From: Alphaproteobacteria bacterium UBA685
GTDB lineage: Bacteria; Pseudomonadota; Alphaproteobacteria; Puniceispirillales; Puniceispirillaceae
Length of the DNA: 6,696 nucleotides
Assembly: GCA_002299005.1 (NCBI GenBank)
Contig: DBMZ01000002.1
Coordinates: 4,119 to 10,814 of the forward strand
Direction: 5' to 3'
Under the pieces are notes generated by a model, which was given only the letters and a program-made list of their open reading frames with translations, did no database searches and was not told the origin of the DNA. Each line of letters starts with the position of its first letter. Within the stretch, counting starts at the first letter, position 1. The translations under genes were made by a program, and so were the position numbers. Shown piece after piece: positions 1 through 6,167 of the stretch.

Positions 1-620
1 AGTTTCACATCATATTCGGTCGCCGCAAATTCAGCAAAACCGCCCCAACCACAGCCAATTTCCAGCACATGATCGCCCGCCTGCAAATCAGCCATCTCAG
101 CTAGTTTGCGGTATTTTGTGTTTTGCGCATCAGCCAGTGCCATATCGTCATCTTCAAACACAGCAGACGAATATGTCATCGTCTGATCAAGCCAGAGCGC
201 ATAGAAATCATTGCCCAAATCATAATGATAGGAGATGTTCTTGCGCGAGCCTGTCTTGGAATTGCGACGCATGATATGACCAAGACGCGTAAATAGCCAA
301 GAAAGCGGATTCATCCTGAGTTTATCTTCGACAATTTGGTTGTTCACAGCCGCATATTCGATGATGTTCACCAGCGTATTTGTCTCAACCTCACCTGCCA
401 TATAGGCTTCGCAAAAGCCCATCTTGCCATCTTTTATGATGCGCAACAGACCATTGCGGTCAACCACGCTCAAAGCGGCCTCAACGCCTTTTTTCTTGCC
501 TTTAAATTGATGCGTATCACCCTCAGGGAAGGTCAGGCTTATCGTGCCGCATGGCAGCATTGGTGCGATCTTTAGAATTGCTTTCTTAGCCATGTTATAA
601 CGTAGTGAGGCGAACATCAT
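1..620 (-). CDS. cfa: Cyclopropane-fatty-acyl-phospholipid synthase family methyltransferase (N-terminal part, cut by window edge)
   Basis: SAM-dependent methyltransferase that adds a one-carbon unit to the double bond of unsaturated acyl chains in membrane phospholipids, giving cyclopropane or methyl-branched products at the cytoplasmic membrane. The 206 codons present hold the N-terminal lipid-binding region and the start of the methyltransferase fold. The family signature YHYDLGNDFYALWLD lies at about residues 131-145, followed by TYSSAVF (149-155), and the SAM-binding motif VLEIGCGWGGF at 185-195. The family is usually about 380-410 residues, so roughly half is missing beyond the left edge. 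The frame is intact throughout the visible part. The start at 620 is preferred because its ATG overlaps the upstream DUF1365 stop as ATGA and sits 5 nt after an AAAGGGA ribosome-binding site; ATGs at 617 and 593 are alternatives. It is the third gene of the oxidoreductase-DUF1365-cfa operon. The family is sure. Whether the product is a cyclopropane acid or a UfaM-like methylated intermediate of furan fatty acids cannot be told from the sequence. Confidence 0.93.
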   Translation of the reverse strand, partial: MMFASLRYNMAKKAILKIAPMLPCGTISLTFPEGDTHQFKGKKKGVEAALSVVDRNGLLRIIKDGKMGFCEAYMAGEVETNTLVNIIEYAAVNNQIVEDKLRMNPLSWLFTRLGHIMRRNSKTGSRKNISYHYDLGNDFYALWLDQTMTYSSAVFEDDDMALADAQNTKYRKLAEMADLQAGDHVLEIGCGWGGFAEFAATEYDVK

Positions 621-1447
621 TGCGGTCCCTTTGCAGATGATAAAGAATGTGGATTTACAGGTGGTTTTGGCTTTGAATGAAATGACAGCCGTTTCACAAA
701 CAGCTTCACTGCTTCAAGGTGAATGGCAAACCAAGGGCGCAAGGGCCATTGTCGTGCTTTGATTAGTCCTGTCATGATAGACAGAGATGATAATTTTGTG
801 ATTGTTCCACGCATGGTCGCCGTCAACGCAAGAGCGCCTTTGATACGATAGCGTATGATAAGGTTATAGGAGCTGTCTTTTTGACGATGTAACAGCTGAT
901 AATCGCCCGTCACATCAAAGAAAGGTGAGACGTGAAAAATCTTGGTGGCTTCATGCAGGCTTGTGCGGCCAGTATCATCACACAGCCCGACATAGGAATG
1001 CGATTCACCAAATGTGTTGTGCACTTCATAGACCACAAAGGTCAATTTGCCGGCATCATCAAGGCAACGATAGACAGATAAAGGGTTAAAGCTGACACCA
1101 AATAAGCGCGGGAATGTCAAAAGCTCAATCCGCTTAATTTGCGCAGATACGCCATAATCGCGCGCCAGCCCCCGAATATAGGCGCTCAATGTTTGATGGC
1201 TATGCGGCTTATCATAGGATTTATGAAAACAGCCATAATCAGTCTCAAAAAAAGAGAGGATATTGAATTTGCCAATGGAAAAGAAAGCAGATTGACGCGC
1301 CGCCTCTGGCAAGCGTTCAAGGTCGATTAGAAGCGATAGGCCAGGGCGCGTCAAAAAATGCGGCTTTGGGGCATGGCGCGTATGGTCTATTTTTGAAAAA
1401 ACCAAGGCACACGAATCTTGCGCCGGTTTCCCGCTGCTGTCTGTCAT
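617..1447 (-). CDS. DUF1365 family protein of the CFA-synthase operon
   Basis: Conserved protein of 276 residues whose biochemical role I cannot assign; the family commonly sits beside CFA synthases and FAD oxidoreductases. Family features visible are the N-terminal H22-T-R24..P27..H30-F31 segment followed by SLLIDLERL, NPLSVYRC at about 121-128, EVHNTFGESHSY at 141-152, and KIFHVSPFFDV at 169-178. These conserved His, Asn, Glu and Ser residues suggest a ligand-binding or catalytic site, which is inference. No signal peptide or clear membrane helix is seen, so the protein is probably cytoplasmic or peripheral to the membrane. The start at 1447 has a strong purine-rich Shine-Dalgarno (GGGAGAGG, 1455-1462) 7 nt upstream, lying in the 21-nt gap after the oxidoreductase gene. 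The stop codon overlaps the cfa start as ATGA, which implies translational coupling and a role in the same lipid-modifying pathway. The C-terminal tail (about the last 25 residues, rich in Lys, Pro and Ser) looks poorly structured. Confidence 0.9.
   Translation of the reverse strand: MTDSSGKPAQDSCALVFSKIDHTRHAPKPHFLTRPGLSLLIDLERLPEAARQSAFFSIGKFNILSFFETDYGCFHKSYDKPHSHQTLSAYIRGLARDYGVSAQIKRIELLTFPRLFGVSFNPLSVYRCLDDAGKLTFVVYEVHNTFGESHSYVGLCDDTGRTSLHEATKIFHVSPFFDVTGDYQLLHRQKDSSYNLIIRYRIKGALALTATMRGTITKLSSLSIMTGLIKARQWPLRPWFAIHLEAVKLFVKRLSFHSKPKPPVNPHSLSSAKGPQ
626..632 (-). promoter_or_regulatory. Ribosome-binding site deciding the cfa start
   Basis: AAAGGGA on the minus strand lies inside the last codons of the DUF1365 gene, 5 nt before the ATG at 620 that overlaps the DUF1365 stop codon. 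It supports the 620 start over the downstream ATG at 593, which has no comparable site upstream. Confidence 0.65.
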
Positions 1448-1468
1448 TAAATAGCCTCTCCCTTGTCC

Positions 1469-2773
1469 TTATGCCTCTAAGCCTTTCGTAAAAGCCTTTG
1501 GCTCATGCCAAGCATCGGTCGGACTATTCCATGGTATGTCAGCGCCAAGGGATTTGGCAACTTTAATCGCCGAAGAAAGACCATCTTCATGGAAGCCATA
1601 TTTTGTCCATGCACCGCAGAAATAGAGATGATTTTGGCCTTGGATTTCCCCCAAACGCTCTTGCGCTAGGATGGCGGCCTTATCAAAGATAGGGTGGTCA
1701 TAAGAAAACACACGATGTGTCTTAGCAGGGTCAGGGCGCTCAAACGGGTTTAGCGTCACAAATAACGGCCTGTCTTTGCGGATATTTTGAAGCTTATTCA
1801 TCCAATAGGTGACGCTTAATTGGGTGTCCTTATCAGATGAAGTCAAATAATTCCAAGCCGCCCACGCCGCTTTGCGTTTTGGCATGATAGCATCATCAGA
1901 ATGAAGGATGACTTCATTAGCTTGGAATTGGAAGCTTGATAAAAGGCTTGTCTCGGTGTCTGAGGCATCTTGGATAAGCGCGAGGCTCTCATCGGCATGT
2001 GCGGCCATGATGACCTTATCAAAAAAGATATCACCTTCGCCTTCAATAGACACCATGACGCCGGCCGCTTGCCTTGTCAGCCCGTTAATCTTTGCGCCTG
2101 TTTTAATTGTCCCGTTAAAGTCAGCCACAAGGCGCTTCACATATTGGCGCGAGCCGCCATCAACTGTGCGCCAAACAGGGCGGTCAATATAATTCATCAA
2201 TTTGTGATTTTGCATAAATTGAATGAAAGAGCGTGCCGGAAAATCAAGCATAGTCTCAGCCGGACAAGACCAAATCGCCGCGCCCATCGGCAGCAGATGG
2301 TCATTAACGAACGCATCGCTAAAGTTACAACGCGCGATAAACTCACCCAATGTCTCATCAATCGGGCTTGTGCGGCTATAATCATAGGCATGTGCGTAGA
2401 ATTTACGAAGGCCGTTTAGCATCGACCAATAACGTGGCTTGAACAGGTTGGAAGGCTGAGCGACAAGGCCTTTTAACGTGCCTTCATATTCAAGCGTTTT
2501 ATTGCGGAGTGAGACGGAGAACGTCATCTCTGAGCCCTTGGTCGGCACGTCCAATGCGGCAAATAGACCAATAAGATTTGGGTAATTCAACTCATTATAG
2601 ACGATAAAGCCTGTATCAACTGGCGTTGGATCGCCGTTGAAATCCACATCTACGGTGTTTGAGTGGCCACCAATACGTTCCTGTGATTCAAAGACGGTTA
2701 CATCATGATCGCGGCCTAATAGCCATGCCGCGCCTAACCCTGAGATGCCAGCCCCAATTACTGCAATACGCAT
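1469..2773 (-). CDS. FAD-dependent oxidoreductase, NAD(P)/FAD amine-oxidase fold (CFA-operon type)
   Basis: Flavoprotein of 434 residues with the amine-oxidase/phytoene-desaturase-like fold. The N-terminal Rossmann beta-alpha-beta FAD motif is textbook: VIGAGISGLGAAWLL with GxGxxG at residues 7-12 and the ribose-binding acidic E29 in VTVFESQERIGGHS, including the RIGGH motif typical of this superfamily. The C-terminal FAD-contact segment LYFCGAWTKYGFHEDGLSSA lies at about 383-402. The middle, with VDTGFIVYNELNYPNL near the N-terminal third, matches the subfamily encoded next to DUF1365 and CFA synthase. The start at 2773 is supported by a strong GAGGGGG ribosome-binding site (2779-2785) with a 5-nt spacer and by the FAD motif beginning at residue 3. 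It is the first gene of the lipid operon. By context it probably oxidises or desaturates an acyl chain modified by the methyltransferase, and a UfaD-like role is conceivable, but substrate and electron acceptor are not readable from sequence. Family call is firm; substrate is inference. Confidence 0.93.
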   Translation of the reverse strand: MRIAVIGAGISGLGAAWLLGRDHDVTVFESQERIGGHSNTVDVDFNGDPTPVDTGFIVYNELNYPNLIGLFAALDVPTKGSEMTFSVSLRNKTLEYEGTLKGLVAQPSNLFKPRYWSMLNGLRKFYAHAYDYSRTSPIDETLGEFIARCNFSDAFVNDHLLPMGAAIWSCPAETMLDFPARSFIQFMQNHKLMNYIDRPVWRTVDGGSRQYVKRLVADFNGTIKTGAKINGLTRQAAGVMVSIEGEGDIFFDKVIMAAHADESLALIQDASDTETSLLSSFQFQANEVILHSDDAIMPKRKAAWAAWNYLTSSDKDTQLSVTYWMNKLQNIRKDRPLFVTLNPFERPDPAKTHRVFSYDHPIFDKAAILAQERLGEIQGQNHLYFCGAWTKYGFHEDGLSSAIKVAKSLGADIPWNSPTDAWHEPKAFTKGLEA

Positions 2774-2778
2774 AAATT

Positions 2779-2785
2779 CCCCCTC
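2779..2785 (-). promoter_or_regulatory. Strong ribosome-binding site of the FAD oxidoreductase gene
   Basis: On the minus strand this reads GAGGGGG, 5 nt ahead of the ATG at 2773. It is the best Shine-Dalgarno in the window and fixes the start of the first gene of the lipid operon. Confidence 0.75.
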
Positions 2786-2807
2786 AAAAACGCTTTTTAT
2801 TTAAGGG

Positions 2808-2837
2808 TTTATACGGGCTATCCCACGATGCGGATTT
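2808..2837 (-). promoter_or_regulatory. Candidate ECF-type promoter of the lipid operon (weak)
   Basis: The 63-nt gap between pdeM and the oxidoreductase gene contains, on the minus strand, AAATCC (2837-2832), a 16-nt spacer, and CGTATAAA (2815-2808), ending 34 nt before the ATG. The -35 shares the ATCC core of the TGATCC element of RpoE-ChrR (ECF11) promoters as I recall it but lacks its leading TG; the CGTAT fits ECF-type -10 elements. No good sigma-70 -35 stands 16-18 nt ahead of TATAAA. If the site is not used, the operon would depend on readthrough from lhr-pdeM. This is pattern matching by eye in AT-rich DNA. Confidence 0.3.
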
Positions 2838-3589
2838 TAGATTTTGCTAATTTTTTGGGATTGGTGAGTGCGAAAAAAGCGACTTTTCTGAAACGGCATC
2901 GAGAAGGTTTTATTATCATGGATAAGATGTATGGTGGGGTTTGCAGTCAAAAAGCCGGCAAAGGCCTCATCCAAAATATTGAGCCCGCCTGTATAGCTCC
3001 CAAATGCGGGTAGTATTAGATCGAGGTCATTTTGCACAAAGCACCTAGCCGAAAGGGCGCGCGCGCGTAATTTTATCCGCGCCTTTGGGTGGAAATGACC
3101 AGAGATTGTTGGTTGAAGCGGCAAGAAATCAGCCTCATGACAAAAGCGCAGATTGCCGATATACATCTCGTCACACGCTGTGCCGGGCAGTCTGTCTGGC
3201 AGATTGCGGTCATGATTGCCTGTCACCCAGATAATCGACGTGCGCGCCGCTATCTCATGCAGGCTTGCAAGCGCATCAGGCGGCAATAAAAAAGCACGCT
3301 CAACTGTGTGAAAGCTGTCGCCGAGGCACAGTAATTTTGTCGGCTGGCTCTGCTCTATGCGCTGTGCAAGGCGGGCAAGCGTGTCTTTGGTATCAAACGC
3401 AGGCAGAGGCGCGCCATGTGATAGAGCGGCGCCTTTTTCAAGATGTAAGTCTGAGACGATAAGCAAACCTTCAGCAGGCATAAAGAGCGTGCCATCGCCA
3501 TGAAGAATAAGCTGATTGCCATGAAAATCGATCGTTACATCTTTATTTTTGGCATCTTTACTTTTCGGTGGATTTGGCTGGTTTGGCAT
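2837..3589 (-). CDS. pdeM: Ligase-associated DNA damage response endonuclease PdeM (metallophosphoesterase, MPE)
   Basis: Calcineurin-like metallophosphoesterase of 250 residues. The studied Pseudomonas putida relative is a manganese-dependent phosphodiesterase/DNA nuclease of a repair gene cluster. The metal-binding motifs are all present and in order: SDLHLEKG with D47 and H49, CLGDSFHT with G90-D91, TGNHD at 123-127, C150-H151-E152, and SGHFHP at 163-168 with H165 and H167. The following RIKLRARALSARCFV is also typical. Thus the two-metal site looks intact. Upstream of the core is a short charged extension of about 18 residues (MPNQPNPPKSKDAKNKD); the end is a basic tail rich in Lys, Ser and Gln. 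The start at 3589 comes 3 nt after the lhr stop, with a candidate AAGGGCG ribosome-binding site inside the end of lhr, so the two genes are co-transcribed and probably coupled. Its stop overlaps the candidate promoter of the next operon. Confidence 0.93.
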   Translation of the reverse strand: MPNQPNPPKSKDAKNKDVTIDFHGNQLILHGDGTLFMPAEGLLIVSDLHLEKGAALSHGAPLPAFDTKDTLARLAQRIEQSQPTKLLCLGDSFHTVERAFLLPPDALASLHEIAARTSIIWVTGNHDRNLPDRLPGTACDEMYIGNLRFCHEADFLPLQPTISGHFHPKARIKLRARALSARCFVQNDLDLILPAFGSYTGGLNILDEAFAGFLTANPTIHLIHDNKTFSMPFQKSRFFRTHQSQKISKI

Positions 3590-3592
3590 GAA

Positions 3593-6046
3593 TTAGCGCC
3601 CTTGCATTTCTTGAATAAGCTCAGTCTCTAACTCTTCTAGCATATCACTAACGCCGCTCGCTGTGACGCTTTCTCTGCCCACTTCTAGCATTAAGGGCAC
3701 CGCAAGGGGGCTGATATAATTTAATTGCCAAAAATCTATTTTATCTTCAAAGCGTGTCAGCATTTCTGAAAGGCGTCTTATGTCGGTTAGCCCGCGCGCG
3801 GCGTCTTGTTCGGTTGCTTGAAGCAAGAGATGCGATGGTTGGTGGCGGCGAAGCACATCATAAATCAAATCAGAATTCACCGTCATTTGCTTGCCCGTTT
3901 TCTCATGGCCCGGCATGCGCTTTTCAATCAGCCCGGCAATTGTGGCAACCGCGCGAAAAGAGCGTTTTAGCATGGTCGATTCTGCCATCCATTCTTCCAA
4001 ATCATCGCCCAAAAGGTCTGATTGAAACAGATTTTCAGGACTTGTCACGCGGTGCACCGACCAAATAGCCACAGCGTAATCTGTTGCAACAAACCCCAAT
4101 GGCCCAAAGCCGAGGCGTTCCATACGTCTTGTTAACAGCATGCCAAGTGTTTGATGCGCATTGCGCCCCTCAAAGCAATAGGCGACCAGATAGTGTTTTT
4201 GACCGCGCTTAAAGCTTTCGACCAGCAATTTATCAGATGAAGGAATGCCAGAGCGTTGCTTTTGCAGATAGAGCCATTGCGCAACCTCGGCGGGTAATTT
4301 GGCAAGGGCCTTATCATCATGCAACAAGGACCGCACCGTATCGGCAAGGTTCTGTGACAGGGGCAGGCGGCCACCGGCATAGGCAGGCACTTTGGGCTCT
4401 TTGGCATGGCTGACAATTGTCTGAACGATATTGCCCTTAATCCCGACATATTGAAGCATGCGACCGGCAAAGATAAAATGGTCACCGCTAATCAGATTTT
4501 GCACAAAATATTCTTCAATTTCACCAAGCACAGGGCCAGATTTCAAGCGCACCTTCATGGTGACTGTCTCAACAATCGTGCCAATATTCATGCGCCATCT
4601 TTGGGCGATTTTGGGGCTTGTAATACGCCACAGACCGTCAATGCCCTTCACAAGGCGTTGGAACTGATCATAATGCGATAAGGCATAGCCACCTGTTGCC
4701 ACAAAATCGAGCACCTCTTCAAATTGCGCTCTTGTCAAAGCGGCAAAAGGAGGGGCGGTGATAATCGTCTGATAGAGCCTATCCGCATCAAACGGCGCGG
4801 TCACAGCACAGCCCACAATATGCTGGGCTAGCACGTCAAGCGCGCCGGGGTGGGCCTCACTATCATCAAGTTGCATGATTTCCACGCAATGCATGGCTGC
4901 CATGACCTCTAGCACCTCAAAGCGATTGGCAGGGACAAGCACAGCCTTTGAGGCGCTATCAAGACGGTGACCAGCTCTGCCAATGCGTTGGACCAGCCGT
5001 GAGACACCTTTGGGCGCGCCAATTTGCACGACAAGATCGATATCTGCCCAATCAATCCCTAAATCAAGCGAAGAGGTGGCCACCACAGCATCAAGCTTGC
5101 CTTGTGCCATAAAGCTCTCAACCTTGCGCCTTTGTCCGACATCTAAGGAGCCGTGATGCAGGCCAATTTTCAGATTATCATCATTTGCCATCCATAGGGC
5201 TTGGAACAGCAATTCGGCTTGGGCTCTCGTATTAACAAAGATCAGCACCTTATTATGCGTTTGCAGTAAGTGATAAATTTCTGGCAAAGCATAATGCGCA
5301 GAATGACCTGCCCATGGTAATTCCGCCTCTGTTTCAAGCATTGATACGTGAATATCTTTATGAAGCACAGGTTGCAGGATTTTGACATGATTTGGGTCAG
5401 GCGATAAGAGAGCGGCAAACCTTGTGGGATTAGCAACGGTCGCAGAAAGACCAATCGCTTTGAGCGGCCGGCCTGTGCCACCTGCCTCATTGTCAGCGCG
5501 AAGAGCCCGCATTTTAGCAAGGCTTAAGCTGAGCAAATCGCCTCTTTTGGTGCCAGATAGCGCGTGAATCTCATCAATGATGATGGTCTGTAATTGTCCA
5601 AAGATACGTGCGGCATCTGGCCAGCCAAGCATTAATTCGAGCGATTCTGGCGTGGTCAAAAGGATATTGGGCGGTGTTGTTCTTTGGCGGTTGCGTTTTG
5701 ATTGAGGCGTATCACCAGTGCGCGTCTCAATCGTGACAGGCAGGCCCATCTCTTCGACAGGGCTTGTTAGATTGCGCGCAATATCGCTTGCCAGCGCCTT
5801 TAGGGGCGAGATGTAGAGCGTGTGGATCCCCTCGCAAGGGTTCTGTTCCAAATCGATTAAGCTTGGCAGGAAGCCTGATAAAGTCTTGCCAGCTCCTGTT
5901 GGTGCGATAAGCAAGACTGATTGCTCTGCCTGCCAGCTTGCCACCATATCTAGCTGGTGCGCATGTGCGTGCCAGCCTTTTGCCGCAAACCAGCTTTGAA
6001 AGCGGTCAGGCAAAATCATGGCAGATGTGGCTTGCTTTTCGATCAT
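3593..6046 (-). CDS. lhr: Ligase-associated DNA damage response DEXH-box helicase (Lhr-Core)
   Basis: ATP-dependent 3'-5' DNA translocase/helicase of superfamily 2, Lhr-Core type, acting in DNA repair. RecA1 spans roughly residues 1-215: motif I APTGAGKT (48-55), motif Ia YISPLKAL (78-85), TTPESLELML (131-140), motif II DEIH (158-161) and motif III SAT (201-203). RecA2 spans about 225-390: VLIFVNTRAQAE (267-278), HHGSL (297-301), ATSSLDLGIDW (323-333) and motif VI QRIGRAGHR (353-361). The rest is the winged-helix and Lhr-specific domain, with WLYLQKQRSG near 590-600 and AYCFEGRNAHQTLGMLLTRR near 620-640. At 817 residues it matches the bacterial Lhr-Core subfamily and lacks the long C-terminal extension of full-length Lhr. 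The start at 6046 has only a poor Shine-Dalgarno; Met10 (ATG at 6019) is an alternative with none. It is followed after 3 nt by pdeM. The ligase and exonuclease genes that often accompany this pair are not seen here. Confidence 0.95.
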   Translation of the reverse strand: MIEKQATSAMILPDRFQSWFAAKGWHAHAHQLDMVASWQAEQSVLLIAPTGAGKTLSGFLPSLIDLEQNPCEGIHTLYISPLKALASDIARNLTSPVEEMGLPVTIETRTGDTPQSKRNRQRTTPPNILLTTPESLELMLGWPDAARIFGQLQTIIIDEIHALSGTKRGDLLSLSLAKMRALRADNEAGGTGRPLKAIGLSATVANPTRFAALLSPDPNHVKILQPVLHKDIHVSMLETEAELPWAGHSAHYALPEIYHLLQTHNKVLIFVNTRAQAELLFQALWMANDDNLKIGLHHGSLDVGQRRKVESFMAQGKLDAVVATSSLDLGIDWADIDLVVQIGAPKGVSRLVQRIGRAGHRLDSASKAVLVPANRFEVLEVMAAMHCVEIMQLDDSEAHPGALDVLAQHIVGCAVTAPFDADRLYQTIITAPPFAALTRAQFEEVLDFVATGGYALSHYDQFQRLVKGIDGLWRITSPKIAQRWRMNIGTIVETVTMKVRLKSGPVLGEIEEYFVQNLISGDHFIFAGRMLQYVGIKGNIVQTIVSHAKEPKVPAYAGGRLPLSQNLADTVRSLLHDDKALAKLPAEVAQWLYLQKQRSGIPSSDKLLVESFKRGQKHYLVAYCFEGRNAHQTLGMLLTRRMERLGFGPLGFVATDYAVAIWSVHRVTSPENLFQSDLLGDDLEEWMAESTMLKRSFRAVATIAGLIEKRMPGHEKTGKQMTVNSDLIYDVLRRHQPSHLLLQATEQDAARGLTDIRRLSEMLTRFEDKIDFWQLNYISPLAVPLMLEVGRESVTASGVSDMLEELETELIQEMQGR

Positions 6047-6167
6047 CGCTATCGTTTAAAAATTATCTCGTTTATTGTTCTAGTTTGACTTAGTACTCGT
6101 ACAGAATAGCGTCTAGTGTTTGTTTTTTTATTTTTATCTCTTTTCACCCCTAAAGTCGGAATAACAG
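6047..6167. promoter_or_regulatory. Divergent AT-rich intergenic region between lhr and the GST gene
   Basis: These 121 nt must carry the promoters for both the minus-strand lhr-pdeM unit and the plus-strand GST gene. For GST, TTGACT (6085-6090) is a fair -35, but the best -10 at 16 nt is the poor TAGCGT (6107-6112). For lhr, GATAAT on the minus strand (6067-6062) resembles a -10 but would leave only about 8 nt of leader and has no matching -35. A T-rich, purine-poor tract covers about 6119-6142. Short symmetric or repeated words occur (GTAC at 6093 and 6099; TCTAGT at 6079 and 6112) but none makes a convincing operator. Confidence 0.45.

Noticed and set aside
336..575. A 79-codon plus-strand open frame at the left end
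   Set aside because: It is antisense to the CFA-synthase reading frame, which has conserved motifs continuing through it.
1970..2419. A 149-codon plus-strand open frame antisense to the FAD oxidoreductase gene
   Set aside because: It lies wholly inside a gene with full family motifs, has no recognisable domain and its product reads as low-quality shadow sequence rich in Cys, Arg and His.
2785..2797. AAAAACGCTTTTT as a possible hairpin terminator after pdeM
   Set aside because: The stem is only A-T pairs with a 3-nt loop, too weak for an intrinsic terminator, and it lies immediately ahead of the next gene's ribosome-binding site.
4132..4485. A 117-codon minus-strand open frame within lhr in another frame
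   Set aside because: The lhr frame carries conserved Lhr-Core sequence across this stretch; the alternative product shows no family features.
6093..6102. GTAC-TC-GTAC as an operator in the divergent region
   Set aside because: The symmetry is 4 bp each side and does not extend further; GTAC is itself a palindrome, so the match is cheap.
6079..6117. TCTAGT direct repeat (6079 and 6112), 33 bp apart
   Set aside because: A six-base repeat in a 121-nt AT-rich region is expected by chance; the flanks do not match well.
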